A DNA stretch of 64,000 bases from Methylobacillus arboreus (GTDB taxonomy: Bacteria > Pseudomonadota > Gammaproteobacteria > Burkholderiales > Methylophilaceae). A program made the translations under genes and the position numbers. The notes beneath the pieces were generated by a model, which was given only the letters and a program-made list of their open reading frames with translations, searched no databases and was not told the origin of the DNA. The DNA lies in contig NZ_JAJAVC010000003.1 in the NCBI RefSeq assembly GCF_020532725.1, forward strand, positions 558,001 to 622,000, in the 5' to 3' direction. Positions 23,698-31,554 of this stretch are shown here, piece after piece (position 1 is the first letter of the stretch; each line of letters begins with the position of its first letter).

Positions 23698-24938
23698 TGC
23701 AAGATAGCCGCAATTACATTGTTGTCAGCAATGGTGATGAGTGCATACGCTGGCTCAGGAACATCTCCGATCATTCCAGCAAGTTTATCTTTGTGGAAGA
23801 GCAGAATATTGCCAAGGTATTCCAGCTGGTGGATGCCGTCGATATCAATGCAGTATTGCTGCACATGCGCTCACAGGATTTCCGCCAGGAGGTCGCATTA
23901 TCACCGGCATTCCTGCAGGAGATCGCGTTTATTGAAGAGATCAGCTCCACCAGGCCTGATCTGCCGGTGCTTGCCCTGGCGGATACTGCCGATGAGCAGC
24001 TGCTGTTGACGATCATGCGTGCGGGCGCAAGGGATTTTATTCGTATCGGCAGCAAAGAGAATGAACTGCTTGCCATTCTCGGGCGCTACAGTCTGCGCAA
24101 TGCCATCAAGCGTGAACAAGCCATTCCGCAGCAGGCAGCAGGCAAGATTACTGCCATTATCAATGCCAGGCCCAGTCCGGATTCTGCCATGTTGGCGGTT
24201 CATTTGGCGCAGGCAATGCAGGAGAAGGAATCTACCCTGCTGGTCGATTTGGGGATCCCGCATGCGGACAGCCTGTTGTTCATGGGCGTGCAGGGGAAAT
24301 ATAGTTTTGTTGATGTCATGCGTAACCTGGCCCGTGTCGATGCGACCTTGATTGACACCGGGTTCACCCGCCATAAGTCTGGCTTGTCGGTGCTTTCCAT
24401 GCCCGATGACCCTGAAGACGATTTCCAGATTTCCCCTGCTGACATCTATACCGTTCTACGCACATTGAGAAAGCATTTTTCCCAGGTGGTGATTAACCTG
24501 GGGGGAATCACCCGCGTGGATTTTCTGCAGCTGTTACTGTCTGCAGTGGACCGTACCATTCTCGTGGCTGAGCAGAGCGTGCCCAGTTGCAAGCGCAATT
24601 ATGAGTTGTTGCGCGCCCTGCGTACGCAAAAGCTGGAGCTGCATAATACCGGGTTGGTGCTGGATCATTATCTTGCCCGCCTGATGCCGGATGCGGACAA
24701 TATTGCCAGTTCATTTGACTTGCCTGTGCTGGCCTTGCTGCCACCTGCGGGCATGATCAGGTTATCTGCAGTCAATACTGGTGAAAGCATTCTGGAGCAG
24801 AGTCCGAAAAGTCTTTATGCCATTCGGATACGTGAGCTTGCGAACACCTTGCTGGAAACCCGGGGGAAATCGCGCAGGCAAGGCCTGGTTGCCAGCGTGC
24901 AACGCCTGTTCGGTGATTTCCATCTGATCAGGTCGTAA
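23697..24938 (+). CDS. tadZ: TadZ/CpaE pilus localisation protein
   Basis: A 413-residue protein with a receiver-like N-terminal domain (to about residue 130) and a MinD/ParA-like C-terminal domain, the layout of TadZ/CpaE, which positions the Tad machine at the cell pole. The place of the Walker A loop reads ITAIINARPSPDSAML, without the glycine-lysine signature, so nucleotide binding is doubtful. This kind of loss is known in some TadZ proteins. DLGIPHADSLLFMG and VINLGG keep the rest of the fold. Confidence 0.85.
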   Translation: MQDSRNYIVVSNGDECIRWLRNISDHSSKFIFVEEQNIAKVFQLVDAVDINAVLLHMRSQDFRQEVALSPAFLQEIAFIEEISSTRPDLPVLALADTADEQLLLTIMRAGARDFIRIGSKENELLAILGRYSLRNAIKREQAIPQQAAGKITAIINARPSPDSAMLAVHLAQAMQEKESTLLVDLGIPHADSLLFMGVQGKYSFVDVMRNLARVDATLIDTGFTRHKSGLSVLSMPDDPEDDFQISPADIYTVLRTLRKHFSQVVINLGGITRVDFLQLLLSAVDRTILVAEQSVPSCKRNYELLRALRTQKLELHNTGLVLDHYLARLMPDADNIASSFDLPVLALLPPAGMIRLSAVNTGESILEQSPKSLYAIRIRELANTLLETRGKSRRQGLVASVQRLFGDFHLIRS

Positions 24939-24947
24939 CTACCTATC

Positions 24948-26201
24948 ATGAGACTCTCTGAATATGGGTTTGACCTCAAGGCTGCGGAACAGTCGCAAGA
25001 CACCAAGCTATTGCTGCATAGCTATTTGATTGCAGAGATCGAGCAGGATCGGGCTGATCTGTCCAATATGTCGCGCCAGCAGATGTTCACTTATGTCAAC
25101 AGCAAGGTGTACCGCTATGTGGCGGAAAAACAGCTGGTAGTGAGTGCATATGACCTGGAAAAATTGACTGAGGAAATGGTCGATGAACTGGCCGGCTTCG
25201 GCCCGTTGGAAACCTTGATCAAGGATGATGGCATCAACGACATTCTGGTGAATGGCGCCAAGGATATTTTTGTGGAGCGCAAGGGCAAGCTTGAGAAAAC
25301 CCAGTTGCGCTTTATTGATAACGAGCACGTGTTGCGCGTGATTCGCCGGATTCTTTCCCCGCTTGGCCGTCGAGTGGATGAGGCCAGTCCTACCGTAGAT
25401 GCACGCTTGCCGGATGGCAGCCGGCTGAATGTCATTATCCCACCGCTCGCCTTGAACGGCCCTTGCATGTCCATACGCAAGTTTCGCAAGACGCCTATCC
25501 TTGGCAATGACCTGCTGGCATATGGCACCTTGAATTCGCAAATGCTGAGTTTTCTCACCAATGCCGCCCAGCGCCGGGTGAATACCATCATCAGCGGGGG
25601 TACCGGGGCGGGGAAAACCACTATGCTGAATTTCATGAGCCGTTCCATCCCCAGTGGCGAACGTATTGTCACGATAGAGGATGCAGCGGAACTCAGGCTT
25701 GAGCATGAACATGTCGTACGCCTGGAAACGCGTCCGCACAACCTTGACGGCGTGGGAGAAGTGTCTGCGCATGACCTGGTGCGCAATGCGCTCCGGATGA
25801 GGCCAGACCGTATTATTCTCGGCGAAGTGCGCAGCAAGGAGGTCATGGACATGCTGCAGGCCATGAATACCGGCCATGAAGGCTGCATGAGCACCGTGCA
25901 CGCCAACAATCCATCGGATGCTTTGTTGCGCCTGGAAACATTGGCCGGCCTGGCTGGGTTCCAGGGTGCCGAGACGACCTTGCGCAAGATGATTTCTGCA
26001 GCCATAGAGCTGATTGTCCAGGTGACGCGCATGCCCGATGGCAGGCGCAGGATTACGTCCATTGTCGAAGTGGTGGGGATACGGGACGACCGCTTCGTGA
26101 CGAATGAGTTGTTCAGCTATAACCCGGATCTGGAACAGTTTTCCAGCCTTCCGGTAACGCCGAGCAATCCCAAGCTTCGTGGCGCACTTGCCTTCAGTTA
26201 G
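24948..26201 (+). CDS. tadA: Tad pilus assembly ATPase TadA/CpaF
   Basis: Cytoplasmic hexameric secretion ATPase that powers pilus extension and retraction in Tad systems, 417 residues. Seen in order are an all-helical N-terminal domain, GFGPLETLIKDDGINDILVN near residue 84, Walker A SGGTGAGKTT near residue 217, the Asp box TIEDAAELRL, Walker B RIILGEVRSKEVMDML and the His box STVHANNPSDAL. All are intact. It sits ten bases after tadZ and eight before tadB. Confidence 0.95.
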   Translation: MRLSEYGFDLKAAEQSQDTKLLLHSYLIAEIEQDRADLSNMSRQQMFTYVNSKVYRYVAEKQLVVSAYDLEKLTEEMVDELAGFGPLETLIKDDGINDILVNGAKDIFVERKGKLEKTQLRFIDNEHVLRVIRRILSPLGRRVDEASPTVDARLPDGSRLNVIIPPLALNGPCMSIRKFRKTPILGNDLLAYGTLNSQMLSFLTNAAQRRVNTIISGGTGAGKTTMLNFMSRSIPSGERIVTIEDAAELRLEHEHVVRLETRPHNLDGVGEVSAHDLVRNALRMRPDRIILGEVRSKEVMDMLQAMNTGHEGCMSTVHANNPSDALLRLETLAGLAGFQGAETTLRKMISAAIELIVQVTRMPDGRRRITSIVEVVGIRDDRFVTNELFSYNPDLEQFSSLPVTPSNPKLRGALAFS

Positions 26202-26209
26202 GAGGAGTG

Positions 26210-27121
26210 ATGAATAGATGGATCGTTCTATCGTTTTGCATCATGTTGCTGGTATTGGCCTTGTTGTTATGGTCCGCAAGCAAACAGAAGCAGGTCCAGG
26301 CCAAGGCACGGCTCAATTTTGAACAGGCTTTGCCCTATTTCGGCAAGATGGACAACCTATTGCCGGGACAGCATGAAAGCTGGATAACACGCGCCAGGCT
26401 GCGCTTTGCGGTGGCATTTTGGTTTGAGCCGGCACCTTGGCATATCGTCGTGATTGGTGGATTCCTGCTGCTTTTTCTCATGCTGGGCAATGTCTACATG
26501 CCGATGTGGCAAGCCTCATTGTGTACGCTGATATTGGCTGCCGTTGTGCTGGTAGTCGTTCCCTATCTTCGTTTACGTCGGCACCAGCGCGTGATTGTTG
26601 CGCAAATCCCGCTTTTTATTGACCAGGTTTCGCGGGCGCTATCCACCGGAAAGAGTGTGGAAGGGGCGGTGCGTGGCGTGACCGAGGATATGCAAATGCC
26701 GCTCCGCGCAGTATTGGATCGTGTGGTGCGTGCGACTGACCTCGGGGTGAGTTTTGCCGATGCGATGCAAGCGGCTGCCGAGCTGCACCACATCAAGGAG
26801 CTGGGGCTGATTGCATTGGCAATCCGTATCAGCAGCAATTATGGCAGTTCGCCGCAGGAGCTTTTGAAAAGCATTGTGCAGATGATACGCCAGCGTGAAC
26901 AGGCACAGCGTGAGCTCGCCGCCATGACGGGGGAAACCAAGATTACTGCCTGGGTGTTGTCATTAACGCCTTTACTGATTGTGGCCTACATGTTTTCAAG
27001 TAATCCGGGATACATCGACATGATGCTGAATGATCCATCCGGCGCCTTGATATTCAAGGCGGCGTTGATCATGCAAGGTGTGGGTATCCTGATTTTTTGG
27101 CGCATGATGAAGAGTATTTAG
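26210..27121 (+). CDS. tadB: Tad inner-membrane platform protein TadB
   Basis: A 303-residue member of the T2SF family that forms the inner-membrane platform with TadC. Membrane segments lie near the N terminus (VLSFCIMLLVLALLLWSA), around residues 80-120 and at the C terminus. The T2SF domain is marked by FIDQVSRALSTGKSVEGAVRG and MTGETKITAWVLSLTPLL. The ATG at 26210 after AGGAGGAG is preferred over a GTG three bases earlier. Structured element B follows directly after its stop and separates it from tadC. Confidence 0.9.
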   Translation: MNRWIVLSFCIMLLVLALLLWSASKQKQVQAKARLNFEQALPYFGKMDNLLPGQHESWITRARLRFAVAFWFEPAPWHIVVIGGFLLLFLMLGNVYMPMWQASLCTLILAAVVLVVVPYLRLRRHQRVIVAQIPLFIDQVSRALSTGKSVEGAVRGVTEDMQMPLRAVLDRVVRATDLGVSFADAMQAAAELHHIKELGLIALAIRISSNYGSSPQELLKSIVQMIRQREQAQRELAAMTGETKITAWVLSLTPLLIVAYMFSSNPGYIDMMLNDPSGALIFKAALIMQGVGILIFWRMMKSI

Positions 27122-27122
27122 G

Positions 27123-27309
27123 GCCTGTTGATGTTTTGTTTACGACCGCGCCGGCGCCGGTTTTTGTGCGGGGTAAGGCATGAGGAGAGAAGTTTGGTTA
27201 TTCCAAATGAACGACGAATAACGCAGCACCGTGCGAAAACCGGCCCGGCCCTTCGGGTTGCGCGCCAAATGGCGCAGCAACGCGGCGCGCGAACAAAACG
27301 TCAACAGGC
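27123..27309 (+). ncRNA. Structured repeat element, copy B (candidate RNA)
   Basis: A 187-base element between tadB and tadC. The outer arms, 18 bases each (27123-27140 and 27292-27309), pair fully with one G-U on this strand. The 15-pair core stem CCGGTTTTTGTGCGG / CCGTGCGAAAACCGG is identical to copy A, and most of the 57 bases between its strands are shared. The CCCTTCGGG turn and a GTTGC/GCAAC stem also recur, but the tip of the last stem is GCGCC-AAAT-GGCGC instead of the long arm of copy A. Transcription with the tad operon is expected from its position. Confidence 0.5.
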
Positions 27310-27315
27310 TCTGGC

Positions 27316-28218
27316 ATGAATACCTGGGTAGTCATCAGCGTCGTGGGCTTGTTGGCAGGCAGCGTGATATTGATGATCGCTGAATTTTCAAAGCGTACAC
27401 GGCGTGATGCGAATGCCCGCTTCGATGAAGTTTTTGGCCGTAGGCGTGGCGTTCACCTGCCATCGCCAAAACGGGGCCTGGAGCGCTTTATCGAGCAGCT
27501 TTCCATCCTGCCTTCAAGCAAGGACCGAGAAATCCTCAAACTCTTGGTACAAGCAGGCTATAGGGGCAGGGCGCGGATTGTTTTCAATGCGTTTGTCCGC
27601 CTGGGGCCACTGGCCTTTGCCATCGTCGTGATGCTGGTGACATTGATACAAGGCCAGGACATGTTCCGTTGCCTGTCGCTTGCCTTGTTTGGATTTGCCT
27701 TTTTCTATGTTGGTATCCGCTATTTGCTGCGTTGGCGGGCAGCGCGCCGGCGCAAGCTGATCAGCAAGGAGATCACTACTTTTCTGCACCTGTTGGTCAT
27801 GCTGTTCGATTCCGGTTTATCACTGGAGCATTCCTTACGCATTATGGTGGAGCAGGCTGGGGACATCATGCCTCATCTGGCGCAGGAGCTACAACGCGTG
27901 CTGGCCAGGATCAGCACAGGGCAAGATCGAGGAGAGGCATTGCTCAGCATGAGCCAGATGCTCGATATTCCCGAATTGAGCGAGGCAGTTGCCATGTTGA
28001 AGCAGGTGGCAGAGCAAGGGGGTAATGTGCGTGATTCCATGATGCGTTATGCCGCGCTGGTCGAGGAGCGCCAGTTTTCCATATTACGCGAGCGTGTCAG
28101 CAAGCTCTCGGCCAAGATGACGATCGTGATGATGATATTCATGTTTCCGGCGTTGATGATCTTTATAGCCGGCCCTGGCTTTATTGGGTTGGGCAAGGCA
28201 TTGAGTGGACAGGGGTAG
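27316..28218 (+). CDS. tadC: Tad inner-membrane platform protein TadC
   Basis: A 300-residue T2SF-family membrane protein, partner of TadB. An N-terminal membrane segment (VISVVGLLAGSVILMIAEF) is followed by FIEQLSILPSSKDREILKLL, two central membrane segments, FLHLLVMLFDSGLSLEHSLR and a C-terminal membrane hairpin MTIVMMIFMFPALMIFIAGP. The ATG lies only seven bases after the right arm of element B, with no strong ribosome site, so the element may influence its translation. Confidence 0.9.
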   Translation: MNTWVVISVVGLLAGSVILMIAEFSKRTRRDANARFDEVFGRRRGVHLPSPKRGLERFIEQLSILPSSKDREILKLLVQAGYRGRARIVFNAFVRLGPLAFAIVVMLVTLIQGQDMFRCLSLALFGFAFFYVGIRYLLRWRAARRRKLISKEITTFLHLLVMLFDSGLSLEHSLRIMVEQAGDIMPHLAQELQRVLARISTGQDRGEALLSMSQMLDIPELSEAVAMLKQVAEQGGNVRDSMMRYAALVEERQFSILRERVSKLSAKMTIVMMIFMFPALMIFIAGPGFIGLGKALSGQG

Positions 28219-28222
28219 AGAA

Positions 28223-28981
28223 ATGGATAAATCCAGATGGATAAAATGGTTGCTGGCTATTAGTTTGTTGTGGACTGCATTGCCTATATTGGCAGATGGC
28301 AAGGAGCAGAAGAATGGCAAGCCAGTTTGCGCTGAAGCCAGCCAGGAGGACAAGACACAGCTTGAAATGGTGGGCCGGGTGCTGGGGGAGGGCAAGGCAT
28401 ATGCCGCCCTTGCCTTCCTGGATGCAGCGAAGCTGGACTCTCCTGCGGCCAAGTTGTACCGGGCACATGCCTTGCGCCAGACTGCCCAGTTTGAACAGGC
28501 TGGTGTGCTTTATCAGCAGTTGGTTTCAAGTTGCGTGGGCGGGTTGGCATACCAGGGGCTGGGCCTGCTGGCTGAAATGCAGGATCAGCATGAAGCCGCG
28601 ACAAATTACCTCAAGTCTGCAAGCAGGATGTTGCCTGTGGACAGCAGGGTTCGGGGTGATTATGGCTATGCATTGATGATGTTTGGCGATAACCAGGCAG
28701 CTCTGACCGAACTGCTGACGGCAATAGAGTTGGATGGCAATAACCGTCTGGCCATCAATAACCTCATCATGCTGATGTACAAGACAGGACAGGATGAGCG
28801 GGCCACGCAACTTGCGCGGGATTTCAGCGTCAGCGAACAAAATCTGCAGGGGATTCGTGAAGCCAGTGGCTTGCCTGCATTTCAAGTCAATCAACGCCAG
28901 CAATTCTCGCTGGGCAGTTGCTATGGCAATACCCAACTTTGCACCGGCATTCTTAGTCCCCAGCTGGAGGTGGTCCAATGA
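28223..28981 (+). CDS. tadD: TPR protein, TadD-like
   Basis: A 252-residue exported protein with a signal peptide (WIKWLLAISLLWTALPILA) and tetratricopeptide-like helices from about residue 45 to 200 (for example SRVRGDYGYALMMFGDNQAALTEL). TadD proteins of this kind are needed for Flp pilus assembly, probably as pilotins. No lipobox is seen, unlike many TadD proteins, so a soluble periplasmic form is likely. The start is the ATG at 28223. Its stop overlaps the next start (ATGA). Confidence 0.8.
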   Translation: MDKSRWIKWLLAISLLWTALPILADGKEQKNGKPVCAEASQEDKTQLEMVGRVLGEGKAYAALAFLDAAKLDSPAAKLYRAHALRQTAQFEQAGVLYQQLVSSCVGGLAYQGLGLLAEMQDQHEAATNYLKSASRMLPVDSRVRGDYGYALMMFGDNQAALTELLTAIELDGNNRLAINNLIMLMYKTGQDERATQLARDFSVSEQNLQGIREASGLPAFQVNQRQQFSLGSCYGNTQLCTGILSPQLEVVQ

Positions 28982-29250
28982 TCAGGAAACTCAATGTAAC
29001 AGGCTTGTTATGCCTGAGTATTTTTGCGAATTGTGGATGGGCAGCGGATGAACAATCGGAGCCGGAGAGAAGCGAAGCATTGTCGCAGACTGAGCAATGG
29101 CTGACCTTGCAGCGTGAAGGAAGCCAGGCATCCCTGAACAAGCAAAACCTGTCAGGGCCTGCCATGGATAACATCCACAAACGTTATCTCGATAGCTTCA
29201 CTCGTCCGATTCCTGAACGATTTGATCCAGGTCAGTTCAACCGGCAGTGA
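28978..29250 (+). CDS. DUF3613-type exported small protein
   Basis: A 90-residue protein with a signal peptide (LLCLSIFANCGWA). Its middle has the pattern TEQWLTLQREGSQAS, and SGPAMDNIHKRYLDSFTRPIPERF follows; this is what I recall of DUF3613 proteins, which are encoded inside betaproteobacterial tad operons. Function is unknown; a periplasmic role in the Tad machine is inferred from position. Its start overlaps tadD and its stop overlaps tadG, so it is translated with them. Confidence 0.7.
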   Translation: MIRKLNVTGLLCLSIFANCGWAADEQSEPERSEALSQTEQWLTLQREGSQASLNKQNLSGPAMDNIHKRYLDSFTRPIPERFDPGQFNRQ

Positions 29251-30974
29251 TGCATGCCATGCATACCGCTACCAAAAAACATCAGCAAGGCGCGATCGGC
29301 CTGTTTGGCGTGCTGACTCTTATGATGGCGGTGTTATTTGTAGCCGTTGTCGTGGATAGTGGCCGCTTGTGGATGATCAAGCGGCAGTTGCAGAATGTGG
29401 CTGACATGGCGGCAATCGCTGCCGGAGGCCAGGCTGGTGGATGCATGCAGGGCAATAATACCAATATGCAGCAACTGGTCATGGCTGCAGCGCAAAATGC
29501 TGCTGTGGCCAATGGTTATCAAGGCAATCTGGCTTCTGCGCCAAATATAGTACAGCTGGGGAGCTACAGTACAAGTGATGGTGTTCGCAATTTTATTGCC
29601 AATAACGAACGCCGTGCTGTGCGTGTTCTGGCAACCCAGGAAGTACCTTCCAGTTTGTTTGCTGGAGGTATTTTTAATCAGCGGGTCCTGTTGCGGGCAG
29701 AAGCGGTGGCAGCGACACGTAATCCATATGCGGTTTTTCGGGTCGGATCGACAGCTCTTGCTATTAATACCGCTGAATCGGAGTTATTGAATTCATTGCT
29801 TGGGCGAATGCTACAGACGAATGTCGCATTGAATGTTTTATCTTATAGAGGATTGGCTAATACCAATATCACCTTATTGGACTTATTACGCGCAGGGCAA
29901 GCGAATGGATTGACGGTCGGTTCCGTGTCTGAACTGCTCAATGCTCCGCTGGGGCTCAATAATTTTATGCAGTTGCTTAATGTGGCGGTGACTCAAAATG
30001 GCAGCAATGTACAGCTATTGGAAGGCGTGGATCGAGGGGTTGTCGAGAATGCACTGACGAAGCTTTTGGGTGCGGCGAATAGTACTGAAATCAAGCTAGG
30101 CAATATACTCCAAGTGAGCAATCCAGATTCCAATGCAGTGGCTGCCGCGGGGGTGAATCTCCTGTCACTGATTCAGACAGCGGCATTGGTTGCCAATGGG
30201 AACAATTTTATCAATTTGCCACTAGGCGTTAGCCTGCTTGGATTGGCTAATATCAATACACAGATACGTGTAATAGAGCCGCCAAAATTGGTAATGGGTC
30301 CGCCAGCAGTTTCAGGAGGAGTGGCGTGTACAATAGCCAGGACTGCACAGGTTCGGGTTGAAACCAATGTGTATCCTTCTGCGGTACTTAGCGTCTTGGC
30401 ATCCGTCGATCTCAAGCTTTCACTCGAGGTTGCCCAAGGACGCGCTGAGTTGATGGATATTCGCACACGGACAGGACAAACCGACGTTGTGATTGATGCA
30501 TACCCAGGGCTGATCAATTTAAGGTTGACTAAAACAGGTGACTTATCTAAGCCAGCAGAAATTAAAGCATTAGCGGGGGTTATTAGTACAAATGTCGGTC
30601 TACTCAACAATCCCGGCCAATCTTCACCGGCAAATAGTTCGATTACATTTAACGTCAATCATCCTGTGGCCGGGAATGTGCCTAAATCGGCCAATAGTTA
30701 TGCTGGTACGAAAAGTCTGGCAGATTATACGAAACAGAGCCAACTTGTAATTGAGAATGTATGTCTTGTGGGGATTTGCTTGGATTTCATTGTCGGGCCC
30801 ATTATAAACACAGTGATTACCCCGGTGATCAATGGGCTGGTTGTTCCGTTACTTACGATGGTGACGGCTAATGTGCTTGATCCCTTGCTTAAGTTGCTTG
30901 GTATTAACGTCGCTGGAATGACTGTAATATTGGATGATGTGAACTCCGGCAGTTCACAAGCACTTATACGATGA
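29250..30974 (+). CDS. tadG: TadG-like pilus assembly protein
   Basis: A 574-residue protein with one N-terminal membrane segment (GLFGVLTLMMAVLFVAVVV) followed by DSGRLWMIKRQLQNVADMAA, the signature of the TadG N-terminal domain, then a long periplasmic part. The middle and end are unusually rich in Asn, Leu, Val and Ala and more AT-rich than the rest of the operon, suggesting fast divergence. No von Willebrand metal site was recognised. The ATG at 29250 overlaps the previous stop. It ends 11 bases from the convergent sugE-like gene with no clear terminator between. Confidence 0.8.
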   Translation: MHAMHTATKKHQQGAIGLFGVLTLMMAVLFVAVVVDSGRLWMIKRQLQNVADMAAIAAGGQAGGCMQGNNTNMQQLVMAAAQNAAVANGYQGNLASAPNIVQLGSYSTSDGVRNFIANNERRAVRVLATQEVPSSLFAGGIFNQRVLLRAEAVAATRNPYAVFRVGSTALAINTAESELLNSLLGRMLQTNVALNVLSYRGLANTNITLLDLLRAGQANGLTVGSVSELLNAPLGLNNFMQLLNVAVTQNGSNVQLLEGVDRGVVENALTKLLGAANSTEIKLGNILQVSNPDSNAVAAAGVNLLSLIQTAALVANGNNFINLPLGVSLLGLANINTQIRVIEPPKLVMGPPAVSGGVACTIARTAQVRVETNVYPSAVLSVLASVDLKLSLEVAQGRAELMDIRTRTGQTDVVIDAYPGLINLRLTKTGDLSKPAEIKALAGVISTNVGLLNNPGQSSPANSSITFNVNHPVAGNVPKSANSYAGTKSLADYTKQSQLVIENVCLVGICLDFIVGPIINTVITPVINGLVVPLLTMVTANVLDPLLKLLGINVAGMTVILDDVNSGSSQALIR

Positions 30975-30985
30975 TGACATTCTGA

Positions 30986-31303
30986 TCATGGCGTGGCCAG
31001 CTTGAGGCCGATGATCCCTGTGATGATGAGCGCTACACTGATCAACCGAATGGCGCTGGTGGGTTCGTTGAACAGGAATATGCCCATGATGACAGCACCT
31101 ACCGCACCGATACCGACCCAGACTGCATAAGCTGTCCCCATAGGCAACGAGCGCATGGCGATACTCAATAGCACGACGCTCAAGACCATGGCCACGATAG
31201 TGCCGACGCTGGGCCAAAAACGGGTGAAGCCGTGGCTGTATTTCAGGCCCACTGCCCAGACGATTTCGAGCAAGCCTGCAATGATTAGGGTAAACCAAGC
31301 CAT
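30986..31303 (-). CDS. gdx: Small multidrug resistance protein, SugE/Gdx type
   Basis: A 105-residue inner-membrane protein with four membrane segments. The conserved Glu lies in [18 protein letters not shown] (Glu13). The [14 protein letters not shown] motif is typical of the SugE/Gdx branch, which exports guanidinium, rather than EmrE. No guanidine riboswitch is seen in the 24 bases before it, which belong to the gap after the preceding small gene, so it is probably read with that gene. Substrate is inferred from family. Confidence 0.82.
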   Translation of the reverse strand: MAWFTLIIAGLLEIVWAVGLKYSHGFTRFWPSVGTIVAMVLSVVLLSIAMRSLPMGTAYAVWVGIGAVGAVIMGIFLFNEPTSAIRLISVALIITGIIGLKLATP

Positions 31304-31327
31304 TAAAAATCCTTTAATGCCATCATC

Positions 31328-31513
31328 TCAATGACTACAGTTGTTATTCTTGAAGGGACCTTTGATTTTGGCCCAACCGGGGCCAGGCGAGGTTTGCAGG
31401 CAGACCAGCTTGCCATCCAGCTTGCTCTGCCAGAGGTACCAGGGAGCGGGGGCTGCAGCCAGCGGAGCTGACCACAGTAGTAGCAGAAATATTAATCGCC
31501 AAGCAGCTTTCAT
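31328..31513 (-). CDS. Small exported protein of unknown function
   Basis: A 61-residue protein with a clear signal peptide (LIFLLLLWSAPLAAA) and a short mature part of about 40 residues, starting APWYLWQSKLDGKLVC and ending in NNNCSH. It has two cysteines that could form a disulfide. It lies 41 bases after the RND pump gene and 24 before the SugE-type gene, all on the same strand, so it is probably part of the efflux operon. I do not recognise a family. Confidence 0.6.
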   Translation of the reverse strand: MKAAWRLIFLLLLWSAPLAAAPAPWYLWQSKLDGKLVCLQTSPGPGWAKIKGPFKNNNCSH

Positions 31514-31554
31514 GCAGGCATTTTACCGTTAATTTTCTCGTCCAGGTTGCTTGC

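Noticed and set aside
31304-31327. Guanidine riboswitch before the SugE/Gdx gene
   Set aside because: Only 24 bases separate it from the preceding gene and no ykkC-type conserved elements are seen.
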